A stretch of DNA of 64,000 bases from Siphonodentalium dalli (GCA_032622095.1 CP136069.1:203032690-203096689); one strand, 5' to 3'; counted from the first letter of the stretch, positions 23,421 through 34,502 are shown. The notes: generated from the letters alone by a model not told the origin. Program-made: numbers and translations.

Positions 23421-23831
23421 ATGCTAATTATTACAAAACAAGTGTTTATCTTTGAGATGATAACATTTTATTTCGGGATTACTGTTTCTGCCACATGGGC
23501 TTGTAATGCGCTCAATTGCCCACCCCTCCAAACCTATACTGCCATTATACATCGTTGCTATATACGTACCTGCTTTATACACCATGGTAGTATATATGTG
23601 TATCATGTATATACTACAATGACATCAAGCAGGAACATATATACTATAGTAGGTATTGTACCAGCATTCAAAATGCTATATAGTTTATTGTTAAAACAAG
23701 TTGATACCTTATTTGTTCGAAAATACTCAGTTGTTTTCTATAACATTCCGACCAAAGATGCCATGCAATCGGAGGTTCGTGGAATACTACACAAGTCCAT
23801 ATATAACAATGTAGGAGAATCCTTCGACTGA
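23421..23831 (+). CDS. Unassigned 136-codon open frame
   Basis: This is the longest open frame in the window that is not made of repeats. It has a hydrophobic N terminus (VFIFEMITFYFGITVSATWA) and five scattered cysteines, but no family signature, no convincing start context and no visible splice partner. It may be chance in AT-rich DNA. Confidence 0.15.
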   Translation: MLIITKQVFIFEMITFYFGITVSATWACNALNCPPLQTYTAIIHRCYIRTCFIHHGSIYVYHVYTTMTSSRNIYTIVGIVPAFKMLYSLLLKQVDTLFVRKYSVVFYNIPTKDAMQSEVRGILHKSIYNNVGESFD

Positions 23832-24270
23832 CAACTTTGGTCAAAATGTTAGAGCAAATAACTGTAAGTTTGGACACAAATGAGGTGTCAACTTGTTTGA
23901 AAAATAGTTTTATAGTCTAGTTGCCAAAATACTATGTACAAGGTACCCACCACCCCTACTTGCAAAAAAAATATTTTTTTCCTCGGCCCACCCCCTTATC
24001 CCATATTTGACACTTTTCAATGTTTTTTTTATTGTTTGTTTTATCGGGAATAACATCCCAAATGTATTCGTTGTTCACTCTTGTTTCCAATCCTGTTCCA
24101 CTATCTATTTTACAAGTCACTAAAATTGACTAAATATATGTGCCATCCTACAATACCATTTAGTCTTCACCATTATTATTGACTATTGATAAAAATAAAT
24201 GGCGTGAAACAATTCTATCCCATTCTGCTTCAATAATATTAATATAGGTAAGTTACTTTATGTTCTTCGG

Positions 24271-24649
24271 AATCTAATGCCTATGTATAGGGACAAGAGG
24301 GGAACTCGGAGGATGCGGAATCTAATGCCTATGTATAGGGACAAGAGGGGAACTCGGAGGGTGCGGAATCTACAGCCTATGTATAGGGACAAGAGGGGAA
24401 CTCGGAGGATGCGGAATCTAATGCCTATGTATAGGGACAAGAGGGGAACTCGGAGGATGCGGAATCTAATGCCTATGTATAGGGACAAGAGGGGAACTCG
24501 GAGGATGCGGAATCTACAGCCTATGTATAGGGACAAGAGGGGAACTCGGAGGATGCGGAATCTAATGCCTATGTATAGGGACAAGAGGGGAACTCGGAGG
24601 ATGCGGAATCTACAGCCTATGTATAGGGACAAGAGGGGAACTCGGAGGA
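24271..24649. repeat. 48-bp minisatellite, eight units, open on both strands
   Basis: The unit contains CCTATGTATAGGGACAAGAG and GGAACTCGGAGGATGCGG. Units fall into two variants (TAATGCC or TACAGCC) in the order 1,1,2,1,1,2,1,2. The period is divisible by three and lacks stops, so frames of 150 codons (+) and 189 codons (-) stay open. I do not call a protein. Confidence 0.95.
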
Positions 24650-25585
24650 TGAGCTTGTTCATTGACAACAAACACTGTAGTTCAGATTCAATTGGGCTGT
24701 TTATTATTATAAACATAAACAACCAATAATAACTTAAACAAAATATATTGTCAAGAAGGTGGAGGCCAATAACCGCCTTCCCACCTGTTGATATATAACA
24801 ATGTTCCATAAACATACCTAGCATCATAAACTAGCTATTGCCTTAGTAATAGTGGTAACATATATGTAGCCATAATAAAAGTTTTGGAATTTCAAGAGAC
24901 GGATAAGTGATAGATGAGACATAAATCTCAAGCTGCTAACATAATATTGGGGTGGGAGGGTGGGAAAATGAATTCTGATATATAAGAATTGCGGGAATTA
25001 TGTTTGGACAAAATAAATATTGATTCTATTCCCGATAGCTGGAGGACAAAGAGACTGCGCATGTCCGTATATAAAACGTACATCCTGTTCTTAAAGGGGT
25101 AGCGCGGTCCCACCCGGAGTCCCGGACCTATTTAATTTAGTACGCTCCCTAGAAAATAAAATTGATTATTTCATAATCGAGGTTTTATTTTCTGAAACAA
25201 ACTATGCATAAACCTGTCTAAACGTCAAATCTAACCCCATGCAACATAATTTTGAGCGTGATATTGTTGTAAAATCCAGTGTTAAAACCAAATGCGTATT
25301 ATGTAGCAATGTGGTGACTGATCGGGGTCCAGAGCCAGGCAGTATTCAGAAACTATGGTTTGATGTCTGGAAGGATGAGATATCACTACATTGGTTACTG
25401 TTTGTGTATTGCGCATGTCGCTCACACAGGGCTAATCGTCCCACGGGGCTAAATCCATATTAAACAATAGCATTCCATGACAGTGACAACTCAGTCAGGC
25501 ATATGCCTTTATTATTAATTAAAAAACATTATATCGCCACTTAAAAATATAAAAGAAAACGTTAGGAAACCTTATGAATCCCACA

Positions 25586-26758
25586 GGTATTAGGCACAAA
25601 TGTTTTTTTTTTTATTTAATCAAAATCTCGGAAAGGTAAGTATCAAGGCTGATAGTGAAAATAGGAGGTCAAAAAATCATCCTCACAAAAGCAAATTTTG
25701 TTATCAAATTGATCTGGAATTCTAGCATTATGTGCCCAAGTAATCATATTTTTTGTTAAAGTTTAGCTTTCCATCGTACTTTAAACAAGTGAGCATAGAA
25801 AATCATTCGAAGTTGTCAATGAAATTATTTTTTGGTACCCAAAACGTCCGTCCAATGAAAAATCAAAAAATCAAATAATCTAACCCCTAAATCAGCGAAA
25901 TCTATACTATTATCATCAAACTAAATAGCCCTATTTTCAAACAGACGTTGTTTCATGAAGTACAGCTAATTTGGGGGTGGTACTCAACATACATCGTGTT
26001 TAATAACGATTTATGTTCTTTCTTTTGGTCAGTTTTACAGATTTCTAGTCCCGGGAAGCCATTTTGCAAAACTGAAAGCGAAACTAACTTGAACTTTATT
26101 AAATTAATTTTAATATCTCTCTGTTAATTGATATCCGGCATTCTTAATGACAAAAATCATGCGGTGGATATATAATACCCACTAGATAAGGAATTTGATA
26201 AAACATTATTTTTTATCGATGTAAAATTATTTTATTTTGGAGTCATTTACGGCAGCGTTTCTCGAGTTTGTTTCGCACTTTCAAAATGGCCTCCCGAGAA
26301 TAGAATCATGTTAAACTGACGGGGAAATAAAGACAAAAATCTTTATTAAACTCGATGTATGTTGAGTACCACACCCAAATTAGCTGTCCTTCGTGAAACA
26401 ACGTCTGTTTGACAATAGGGCTATTTAGTTTGATGATTAGAGTATAGATTTCGGTGATTTAGTTGTTGGATTGTTTGATTTTTTTCATTTTTCATTGGAC
26501 GGACGTTTTGGGTACCAACCAAATAAATTTGATTTATCAACTTTAAATGTTTTTCTATGTTCACTAATCTCAAATACGACGGAGAACCAAACTTTTTTGA
26601 AAACTATGATTATTTGGTCACATAGTGCTGCAATTACAGATCAATAAAAAATAAAATGTTGCTTTTGTGGAGAAAAATGCTGACCTCTATCAAAAATGAG
26701 ATAGATACCTTTCCGAGATTTTGATCAAATTAAATAAACAAAAATTTGTGCCTAATAT
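25586..26758. mobile_element. Foldback element, arms about 490 bp
   Basis: The left arm (25586 to about 26085) and right arm (about 26268 to 26758) are inverted copies with moderate divergence: GTATTAGGCACAAAT, AATCAAAATCTCGGAAAGGTA, GGTACCCAAAACGTCCGTCC, CATACATCGTGTTTAATAA. The spacer is about 180 bp. No coding frame; outer ends are not flanked by an obvious target duplication. Confidence 0.87.
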
Positions 26759-26759
26759 C

Positions 26760-27710
26760 TGTTATACCTAATACCTCACTCATACTGGCTCATATTTGAA
26801 GTTTCATCTGCCGGACAATCTTCCCATGAATGCTGACCACGACATTGAGTTCTATTGAGGTAAATTGTCCCAATTAAGCCTGAAACAGGGTTGACGCGTT
26901 GTCATGATCTACATGCACACGAAGGTACATGCCCTGATCAGGGTATAAAAATATAATATATATTTTTTTGTATTCATTGAGTCCAACGACTGATAACAAC
27001 ATACCTACCGTATTGACAAAATCATTCCGACATATTATTGCTTTAGTCCCATATAACAATTAGCCCATGTCCTTAACAGTTGTAGTACACTAACAAAATA
27101 ATGCAAAAAATATAGTCTTTTTGTTTCGGGATATTTGTATTCAGTTTTATAGGCAAACATACAGGTGATTTAGCAAACACAAACTTGGCTACTTCGAGTT
27201 ATATGTCCGCCAGAAAGCTTGCATTTGAAACGGTGTTGGAACCTCAAACCATATATAGACCCCCTTCCGGGATCTGAATGTGTTCTAACTTATATATGTA
27301 TGTAGATAAGAGTCTATATAAGGTTAATAGTGGACAAACATGAGCACATTTCAGTGTAGGAAAATAATTGCATTACTCAGCATTACTCATTTTTCTCAGC
27401 CCCGATATACCCACCTTGTGTCTGGACAAAATCTTCAGACCCCCCCCCCCCCCACCACCCTTACCATTTTCTCCGTTTCTGGTCGCGTTTGCGATCGCCT
27501 CGCCTGCGTGATTCCTCACAACGTTCAAGTAGATTGTGCGATTGGGGTGGCTGCTTTACGTTATTTTAGTATACAAAGTAAACAAGAAAACCAATGTCTG
27601 AAATGGTAACGCGCTCAAGATCATATATTATATACCCATGCTTGATGAACTTATTATATGAACATTTCCTACCGGATAACTACTCGTCAACGCGTATTTA
27701 GTATAAATGA
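26760..27710. other. Spacer between foldback element and gene unit B
   Basis: It holds a poly-C run (27440-27453) and a copy of the dispersed AAGAAAACCAATGTCTGAAA motif (about 27585). No gene seen. Confidence 0.5.
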
Positions 27711-27714
27711 TTAA

Positions 27715-28213
27715 AGATGCATTATCCGAATTAACGTTCCTAAATTACTATTTATTTGGCTTCAGGGGTAAAAAATATTGGATTCTAGTCGAGGAACACA
27801 TCATTAAAGCTCAGAGTGATCAGATATCGATTTTTGAAGTTTGTTATTTCCCGAGATGTGCAATTATTTGTGGGCCAGAAAAAAACGTCGTCAAACGAAC
27901 GGTCTCGGACAAAATTGCGGATGAAGATGGATAACTCTAAAATCAAGTGGAAATAAGGCCAAATTTCGTGATACTCAAGTGATAATACTGCAATATTTCG
28001 TTGAACAAAATGTGGGGAAATTTGTTGGTTGTTGTTGTTGGTGGTGGTGTTGTTGCAAATAACACGTTTTGGGAAATTTGATACCATAGTTGACAGTGGT
28101 TGTTAGCATTGTTTTGTCGCAATTAATCGATTCTGATAACTAAAGCGTATTTTGAAGAACTGTTGCTGTTGTAAATTGATGATATGGAGACCGTCTGATC
28201 GGATTGAGTACCT
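27715..28213 (+). mobile_element. TTAA-flanked miniature element at the left edge of gene unit B
   Basis: Orthologous in position to 2330-2774: same left end, same CGGATTGAGTACCT right end, TTAA at 27711-27714 and 28214-28217. It carries an extra GTTGTTGTTGGTGG-type block (about 28023-28060) absent from copy A. Exon 1 of copy B starts 33 bases downstream. Confidence 0.8.
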
Positions 28214-28245
28214 TTAAATATCATATTACAGGTTAGATAATCAGA

Positions 28246-28330
28246 ATGAGTAACCTCGGGGTTGTTGTGGTATCCGTGCTGGTTGCGGTCTGCATTTTGG
28301 AGTTTGTTCCACCAGCGGCTTCTGCTGGCA
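28246..28330 (+). CDS. Copy B exon 1: signal peptide
   Basis: 28 codons plus one base; donor GTAAGTAT at 28331. Five base changes from copy A, giving only two amino-acid changes (residues 4 and 5). Confidence 0.87.
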
Positions 28331-31300
28331 GTAAGTATATTATGTACATGTATAGGGGATAAATATATTATGTACATGTATAGGGGTAAGTATATTATGT
28401 GCATGTATAGGGGGGTAAGTATATTATGTACATGTATAGGGGGTAAATATATTATGTACATGCATGGAAGATAAGTATATTATGTACATGTATAGGGAGT
28501 AAGTAGTATGTTATGTAAATGTTTAAGGGGTAAGTATAGTATGTACACTTATAGAGAGTAAGTATATTATGTACATGTGTAGGGAGTAAGTATATTATGT
28601 ACATGTATAGGGAGTAAGTATAGTATGTACATGTATAGAGAGTAAGTATAGTATGTACATGTATAGGGAGTAAGTATATTATGTACATGCATGGAAGGTA
28701 AGTAAATTATGTACATGTATATGGGTAAGTATATTATGTATATGCATAGGGGGTAAGTATAGTATGTACATGTATAGGGAGTAAGTATATTTTGTGCATC
28801 TATAGGGAGCAAGTGTGGTATGGACATGTATAGGGAGTGAGTATAGTATGTACATGTATAGGGAGTAAGTATATTATGTACATGTGTAGGGAGTAAGTAT
28901 ATTATTTACATGTATAGGGAGTAAGTATATTATGTACATGTATATGGAGTAAGTATATTATGTATTATTATGTATCGGGAGTAAGTATAGTATGTGCATG
29001 TATAGGGAGTAATTATATTATATAGATGTATAGGGATTAAGTATATTATATGCATGTATAGGTAGTAAGTATATTTTTTACATGCATACGAGTAAGTATA
29101 TTATGAACATGCATAAAGGGAGTATATTATGTAGATATATTTGGAGTAAGTATAATATGCATAATGCATGAGTATTGGAATCGGTAACATCCTGATTTGT
29201 CATTGTATTCTTGAGTAATCGTTACTCAACCCTGAATACAAACCTCTCAACAAATTATCACTCAACGTGTTGATTAGACATTTTAGTCAACATGATTTTC
29301 AGTGCGACAATCTGGAATAGATCCTTCTATCTGTGTGAGGCTCTCTACGGGCGTAGCAGAGTATAGTGACTCGTGACACGATCGGCTCATACCACCCGTA
29401 CGGTGCCCCTCACAGACATGAGCAGACGACATTCCGGAATAGATTATTTACGCCAACGGTGTAATATGTTTTCGAAAATTGAATAACGCCTGGTCCAATG
29501 GGCGATTGAATTATGGGTAATTATAGGTAGTTTCGTACCTGACTCAATCGTACCGATAGAGTCACGTACAGGCTGACATTGTAAACTTAAAGGGACGCTT
29601 TGATTATTGCGACATAACGAAATTGCGGGCCCCGTTGGTTCAGAGTGCCCGGATGCCGATAATTAATCGAGTGTGTTTATCACAGTACGCGCTAACTGCT
29701 CGCCTTCCTATTGCCTGGTACGAGAACACGCCGTGTATAGCAGTCTCTTCGAGAAGCAGACGAAATTCATAAACGATGTACATCTGTTAGTAATTTCGTC
29801 GGCATTTCAAAGAGACAGGCTATTTGGCCATGCGTTTGTCACAACAGACCTGTTTCTTGCGTGCATGCATAATTCGTGTTTTGTTGATAGTAATGATGAA
29901 AAGAGTAACGACTTGTATTAATCGAATAATAAAAATGAAGTTAGTTTGCCGTATCGTAATCAGGATGGACTTTATTTTACCTACGGACTGTTCATTCTTG
30001 AAAGTGCAGCCTACTCGCGTAGTAAAACTGGGAATTATGCTTGATTCATTTCAAGGCGACGTCCAGTCGCGGGATGTTGGCCAGTTTCTGTGCCGAGGCC
30101 AGGGGCGTACACTGACGATGGCTGGGTTGTTGACGGGGGTGTCACGCGTGCAAATATTTAGTGAAATTAGCATTAACCTTTACTAATACAAATAAATTTA
30201 GTTCGTGTGTCTGTCAGGCAAAAGGCGACAAAACGACTGAACCCCTCTGAAAATGTGTAGATGGGGTCATAGCATGCACGTGACCCGGGGATTAAGGTCG
30301 CTAATAATGTTTATAACTTTGGCTATATATAGGCGATCAAACGATCAAACGATCGGTAGTTTGTTTTTAAATTGATCATTTTTATGAATTTGAGAATAGA
30401 TTTTTAAAACTTGTTTTGCTTTGTCCTATTCATTGTATAGTATGGATGTTAGTTTTGAAGACGATTATAATATTTAAGGAAGAGGCAGTCCTGTCAACAC
30501 ATTTGGTATTTTGAAAAATAGTGATTTTGAAGCCATATTCACGATGCTTGGTGTTATTTCTTTAAAATGGGGAATGTGACCCTAAAAATAATATAATAAA
30601 AAACAATCCCGGACCCCTGTGTCTTATATATATGTACTTTGTATTATGACCAATTTGTGTCAGGGGCCGCTGGTTGTACTATTCATGTGTGTTTCCGAAT
30701 ACGTTGTTCGAATAAATAGGATTATCATTATTTATGGCTGAGACATGAGAAGCTGCATAATTTTATATGCAAGATGCTATTTCAGAATGCATTTTAGCTC
30801 AAGCTGCTGAACATGAAAATTCAAGTTGAGATATTTCCAATTTGCCATAGGTTGGTATCCATCGCCAGTGGTTTCCAAACATAAGTACGTCCGTCGACAA
30901 TTTCCGCCACCGGTGTAATATGTTCTTGTCCAATGGGGGATTGGATTATGGGTAATTAGGTAGTCTCGTACCTGACTCAATCGTACCGATAGAGTCACGT
31001 ACGTTACTTTCCTTTGAAATTTCAACACGCGCCTCAGTCATTACATACCCCACAACAGAGTCATGTGTTGGGTTCTCTTCGCTTTCACATTTGGAATCGC
31101 CGCCATTACTTTCCTTTGCAATTTCATCACGCGCTTCAGTCAATACATATCCCAAGAGATTCTGTCCTTTTTTGTTGGCCTGGGTACTAGGCTAGTAATT
31201 AGGTCGATGTAAAAGTAAAAATGGGTCACTTTAAAAATTGTAGTGGAAAGCATGCGATCGTGTGGTAATCAAAGATGGATTTCGACGAAATTTTATACTT

Positions 31301-34300
31301 AGGGGTACTTGTGTCCGGGGAGTGTTTTGCACGGATCAAATCGTGACCCCGACCTGACCTTGACCTTTAAAACAATTGACAAGGTAAAACGGACGAATTT
31401 CAACGAAATTTGATACCTATGGCTACTTTTATCCGGGGAGTGTTTTGGACCGGTCAAATCGTGACCCCGGCGAGAACATGACCTTCAATATGGTCAATCA
31501 AAGGTCAAATCAGGTAAAAAGTATGGATTTCGACTAAATTTGATACCTAGTGCTACTTTTGTCCGGGAGTGTTTTTGGAAGGGTCAAATCGTGACCCCGA
31601 TCTGACCTTGACCTTCAAAATGGTCATTCAAGGAGAAATCGGGTAAACGGACGGATTTCGACGAAATTTGATACCTAGGGGTACCTTTGTCCGGGGCATG
31701 TTGCATGTTTTGGACGGGTCAAATCGTAACACCGACCTGACCTTGACATCCAAAATGGTCATTCAATGTCAAATTGGGTAAAACGGACGGATTTCGACGA
31801 GGTATTGTTTTGGACGGGTCAAATTGTGACCCCTGTGTGACCTTGACCTTCAATATGGCCAATCAAAGGTCAAATCGGGTAAAACGGATGGATTTCGACG
31901 AAATTTGATACCTTGGGCTACTTTTCTCCGGGGAGTGTTTTGGACGGGTCAAATCATGACCCCGATCTGACCTTGACTTTCAAATAGTCAATTCAAGGTC
32001 AAATCGCCGGAAATCAGATGGGGAAACAGCCCGGACGAAGTCGGGCCCATAAGCTAGTGTAATAAAAAGACAACTTGAAGAATGTAATGTATAACACGAG
32101 AAACGGGAAAACTTGATATATGGAAGTATCCAAATTTCCCACATGGGATTTGAAAGCTAGTTTGTATCATAATATTATAATTTCTATTTATGGCTAATAC
32201 TATGATCTTGGTGAGGTTACCATTTCTGACTATGGTTTTCTTGTTCTATCTGGGTGAAGCACTCTACGGGCGTAGCTGATTATAGTGACTCGTGACACGA
32301 TCTACTCATACCACCCATACGGTGCCCCTCACAGACATGAGCAGACGACATTCCTAAATAGATCCTTATCTCTGTGTGAGGCTCACTACGGGCGTAGCTG
32401 AGTATAGTGACCCGTGACACGATCTACTCATACCACCCGTACGGTGCCCCTCACAGACATGAGCAGACGACATTCCTAAATAGATCCTTATCTCTGTGTG
32501 AGGCTCACTACGGGCGTAGCAGAGCATAGTGACTCGTGACACGATCTACTCATACCACCCGTACGGTGCCCCTCACAGACATGAGCAGACGACATTCCTA
32601 AATGGATCATTATCTCTGTGTGAGGCTCACTACGGGCGTAGCAGAGTATAGTGACTCGTGACACGATCTACTCATACCACCCATACGGTGCCCCCCACAG
32701 ACATGAGCAGACGACATTCCTAAATAGATCCTTATCTCTGTGTGAGGCTCACTACGGGCGTAGCAGAGTATAGTGACTCGTGACACGATCTACTCATACC
32801 ACCCATACGGTGCCCCTCACAGACATGAGCAGACGACATTCCTAAATGGATCATTATCTCTGTGTGAGGCTCACTACGGGCGTAGCAGAGTATAGTGACT
32901 CGTGACACGATCTGCTCATACCACCCATACGGTGCCCCTCACAGACATGAGCAGATGCAATCTCTACCAGAGCGCACCAGTCATACTTCCTTTCTGACTG
33001 GCTGGGTACCACCCTGTGGTTTCTATATTTCTATATTCTTTGAGAACAATTCCCGCACTAAAACATAACAACAGAATGGAAAATCATAGCGGTAGATTTG
33101 TTGACATTTTCGCAAGCTACTCGTCAAAATTGCAGCAAATTATAACTCCTGTGTTTGACTTGCCGTGCGAGTTGTGACAATGTCGTACACGTGCGTTTAG
33201 ACTTTTGTTTTGATAAAATAATCGGAGAACGAACCTCACCGTTTCGAAATATAGCTCTTCGGTTTTGATGTGACTTTTCAAACTTAAGGTTCAAAATTTA
33301 TATAAATTGTGTTCGATATCTTGTGTTCTTAACAATGGCAGCATGTTGCTCTGTTCGCTTAGTATATATATATATGACTATCGCGGATTTCCATCAAATG
33401 TGGGTAAAATGTCGCCGGTAACAGCGGTCTTACCGAGTCATCAATGGAGGTAAACCCTGTATGGAGTTTGGAGCAGATGACATTCCGGAATAGATTCTTC
33501 TATCTGTGTGAGGCTCTCTACGGGTGTAGAAGAGTATATATAGAGACTCATGACACGATCTACTCATACCGCCCGTATGGTGCCCCCACAGACATGAGCA
33601 GACGACATTCCGAAATAGATTATTCTATCTGCGCGAGGCTCTCTACGGGTGTAGAAGAATATAGAGACTCGTGACACGATCCATCGCTACTTATTTCTTG
33701 ATGAGCTTAGATTTTGTTTCTCCCTTTCAGCAAATTGTGGAGTTCACACTCGCTGCAGCAAGTGCCCGGGAAATTTTAAGAAATCGGTAAACATACCAAA
33801 ATTCGGGGCTGTTGATGTGTGTTGTCCAAACTGCGAGAGTAGGACATTCTACGCTGGAAATAACCCAGATGGTCGGGCTTACTGCACATGTCCTGTGAGA
33901 AGTAAGTATATATTTCAGGGCCAGGCCCCATTTTATTGAATTTAGGACTTAAGATGATCTTAAAGCTGCATCACATGCATGGGTTAAATAACGCATGCGT
34001 TTAGGTTATATACGCACGGCGCGTACACATTTCACATGTGCGGATCTGCTTACAGGTAAGACAGAGGACAGGAGAGTGTAAATTGAAATGAAGAACTGTC
34101 ATGCCTAGAGTATCGACGATGATCAGCGAAATTAAAATTCTTTAGCAACCAAAAAAGCCAAAATCGAGAATAGTTTTGAGCACAGCGGTTTGAATTTTGG
34201 ATGGACCGGTTACCAGATAAACGCATCCACTTTATGTTAACAACAATAGAATTGTGTTCTTTTTTATTTCAGCGGTTCGGACATACCGGCAATTACAAGG

Positions 34301-34445
34301 GACGTGTTGGAAGGGGACTCAATGTTCCGGTTGCAACCAGGCTTATGTCGGTAATATCAATGGGGTGTCGGTCTGCTGTGCCAGATGCGTACCAAAAGGT
34401 CTAATTATATCACCCACCCGATGCGACTGCAATAACCAGGGCTGA
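28246..34445 (+). CDS. Copy B: secreted peptide with two eight-cysteine domains (spliced gene model)
   Basis: Model: join 28246-28330, 33731-33901, 34273-34445, giving 142 residues. It has the same layout as copy A: a signal peptide with AASA cleavage region, then two C-x5-C-x2-C-xn-CC-x2-C-xn-C-x-C modules with all 16 cysteines kept. Domain 1 has ten amino-acid differences from copy A, several changing charge (G36R, Q39K, N52K, T75D, G77R), and domain 2 has at least nine plus a four-codon length difference. Intron phases and splice sites match copy A. Intron 1 is larger (5.4 kb against 3.0 kb) because its minisatellite and 120-bp repeats expanded. The frame is intact, so both copies look functional. 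Function unknown. Confidence 0.87.
28331..29165 (+). repeat. Intron 1 minisatellite built on the splice donor (copy B)
   Basis: About 29 units of 27-30 bp, consensus GTAAGTATATTATGTACATG plus a TATAGGGA-like spacer, starting at the exon 1 donor. Units decay toward the 3' end. Most keep GTAAGTAT. Confidence 0.93.
29305..29450. repeat. About 120-bp intron repeat, single unit (copy B)
   Basis: One unit of the 4648-4985 family (GAGGCTCTCTACGGGCGTAG, CGTACGGTGCCCCTCACAGA). It marks the shared ancestry of intron 1. Confidence 0.87.
29463..29575 (+). repeat. Dispersed repeat with GACTCAATCGTACCGATAGA
   Basis: It begins CGCCAACGGTGTAATATGTT and ends GATAGAGTCACGTA. A second copy is at 30905-31003 and inverted copies are inside 38586-39035. 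Confidence 0.75.
29580..30900. other. Intron 1 interior of copy B, no further gene supported
   Basis: Two overlapping open frames (29673-29921 and 29824-30186, the latter 120 codons) have no recognisable domain and lie inside the intron of copy B. I see no splice signals that would make them exons. Confidence 0.45.
30905..31175 (+). repeat. Dispersed repeat, second copy, with an internal duplication
   Basis: CGCCACCGGTGTAATATGTT to GATAGAGTCACGTACG matches 29463-29575. It is followed by TTACTTTCCTTTGAAATTTC and TTACTTTCCTTTGCAATTTC blocks about 90 bp apart, each with ACGCGC(C/T)TCAGTCA. Confidence 0.7.
31290..32015 (+). repeat. Tandem repeat with TGACCTTGACCTT and GGATTTCGACGAAAT
   Basis: Five to six units of about 100-145 bp: GACCTTGACCTTCAAAATGG, AATGGTCATTCAAGGTCAAAT, GGTAAAACGGACGGATTTCG, ATTTGATACCTAGGGGTAC, GGGAGTGTTTTGGACGGGTC. 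TCAAGGTCA-like sequence matches the extended half-site bound by ERR/SF-1 type nuclear receptors, but as a repeat by-product this need not be functional. Confidence 0.85.
32236..32965. repeat. About 120-bp intron repeat, main array (copy B)
   Basis: Six units of GTGAGGCTCACTACGGGCGT, GACTCGTGACACGATCTACT, CGGTGCCCCTCACAGACATG and GAGCAGACGACATTCCTAAA, homogeneous at about 122 bp. More homogeneous than in copy A, so recently expanded. Confidence 0.92.
33470..33690. repeat. About 120-bp intron repeat, block next to exon 2 (copy B)
   Basis: Nearly two units of the same family, ending about 40 bases before exon 2, as in copy A. Confidence 0.85.
33731..33901 (+). CDS. Copy B exon 2: first eight-cysteine domain
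   Basis: 171 bp, phase 1 at both ends, acceptor CTCCCTTTCAG, donor GTAAGTAT at 33902. All eight cysteines match copy A. Changes cluster between the conserved cysteines. Confidence 0.87.
34273..34445 (+). CDS. Copy B exon 3: second eight-cysteine domain and stop
   Basis: 173 bp, acceptor TTTATTTCAG, stop TGA at 34443-34445. C-x5-C-x2-C-x13-CC-x2-C-x11-C-x-C; it lacks the 12-bp insertion of copy A. The C-terminal CDCNNQG is identical in A and B. Confidence 0.87.
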
Positions 34446-34496
34446 TGATTTAACCCGATGTATTTACGGGTTCCAGAACAATTGAAAAACATATTG

Positions 34497-34502
34497 ATTA
34501 AA
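34497..34502 (+). promoter_or_regulatory. Candidate polyadenylation signal ATTAAA (copy B)
   Basis: Same position relative to the stop as in copy A; the surrounding 110 bases differ at two positions only. Confidence 0.4.

Noticed and set aside
23421-23831. 136-codon frame as a confident gene
   Set aside because: No domain, no splice partner and no conserved copy; listed only at low confidence.
24258-24827. 189-codon minus-strand frame with repeated RVPLLSLYIG
   Set aside because: Produced by the 48-bp minisatellite; the plus strand is equally open.
31990-32062. Confident Helitron 3' terminus (hairpin plus CTAGT)
   Set aside because: The hairpin and CTAGT fit, but the next base is G rather than T and no 5' TC end was found; kept only as a remark.
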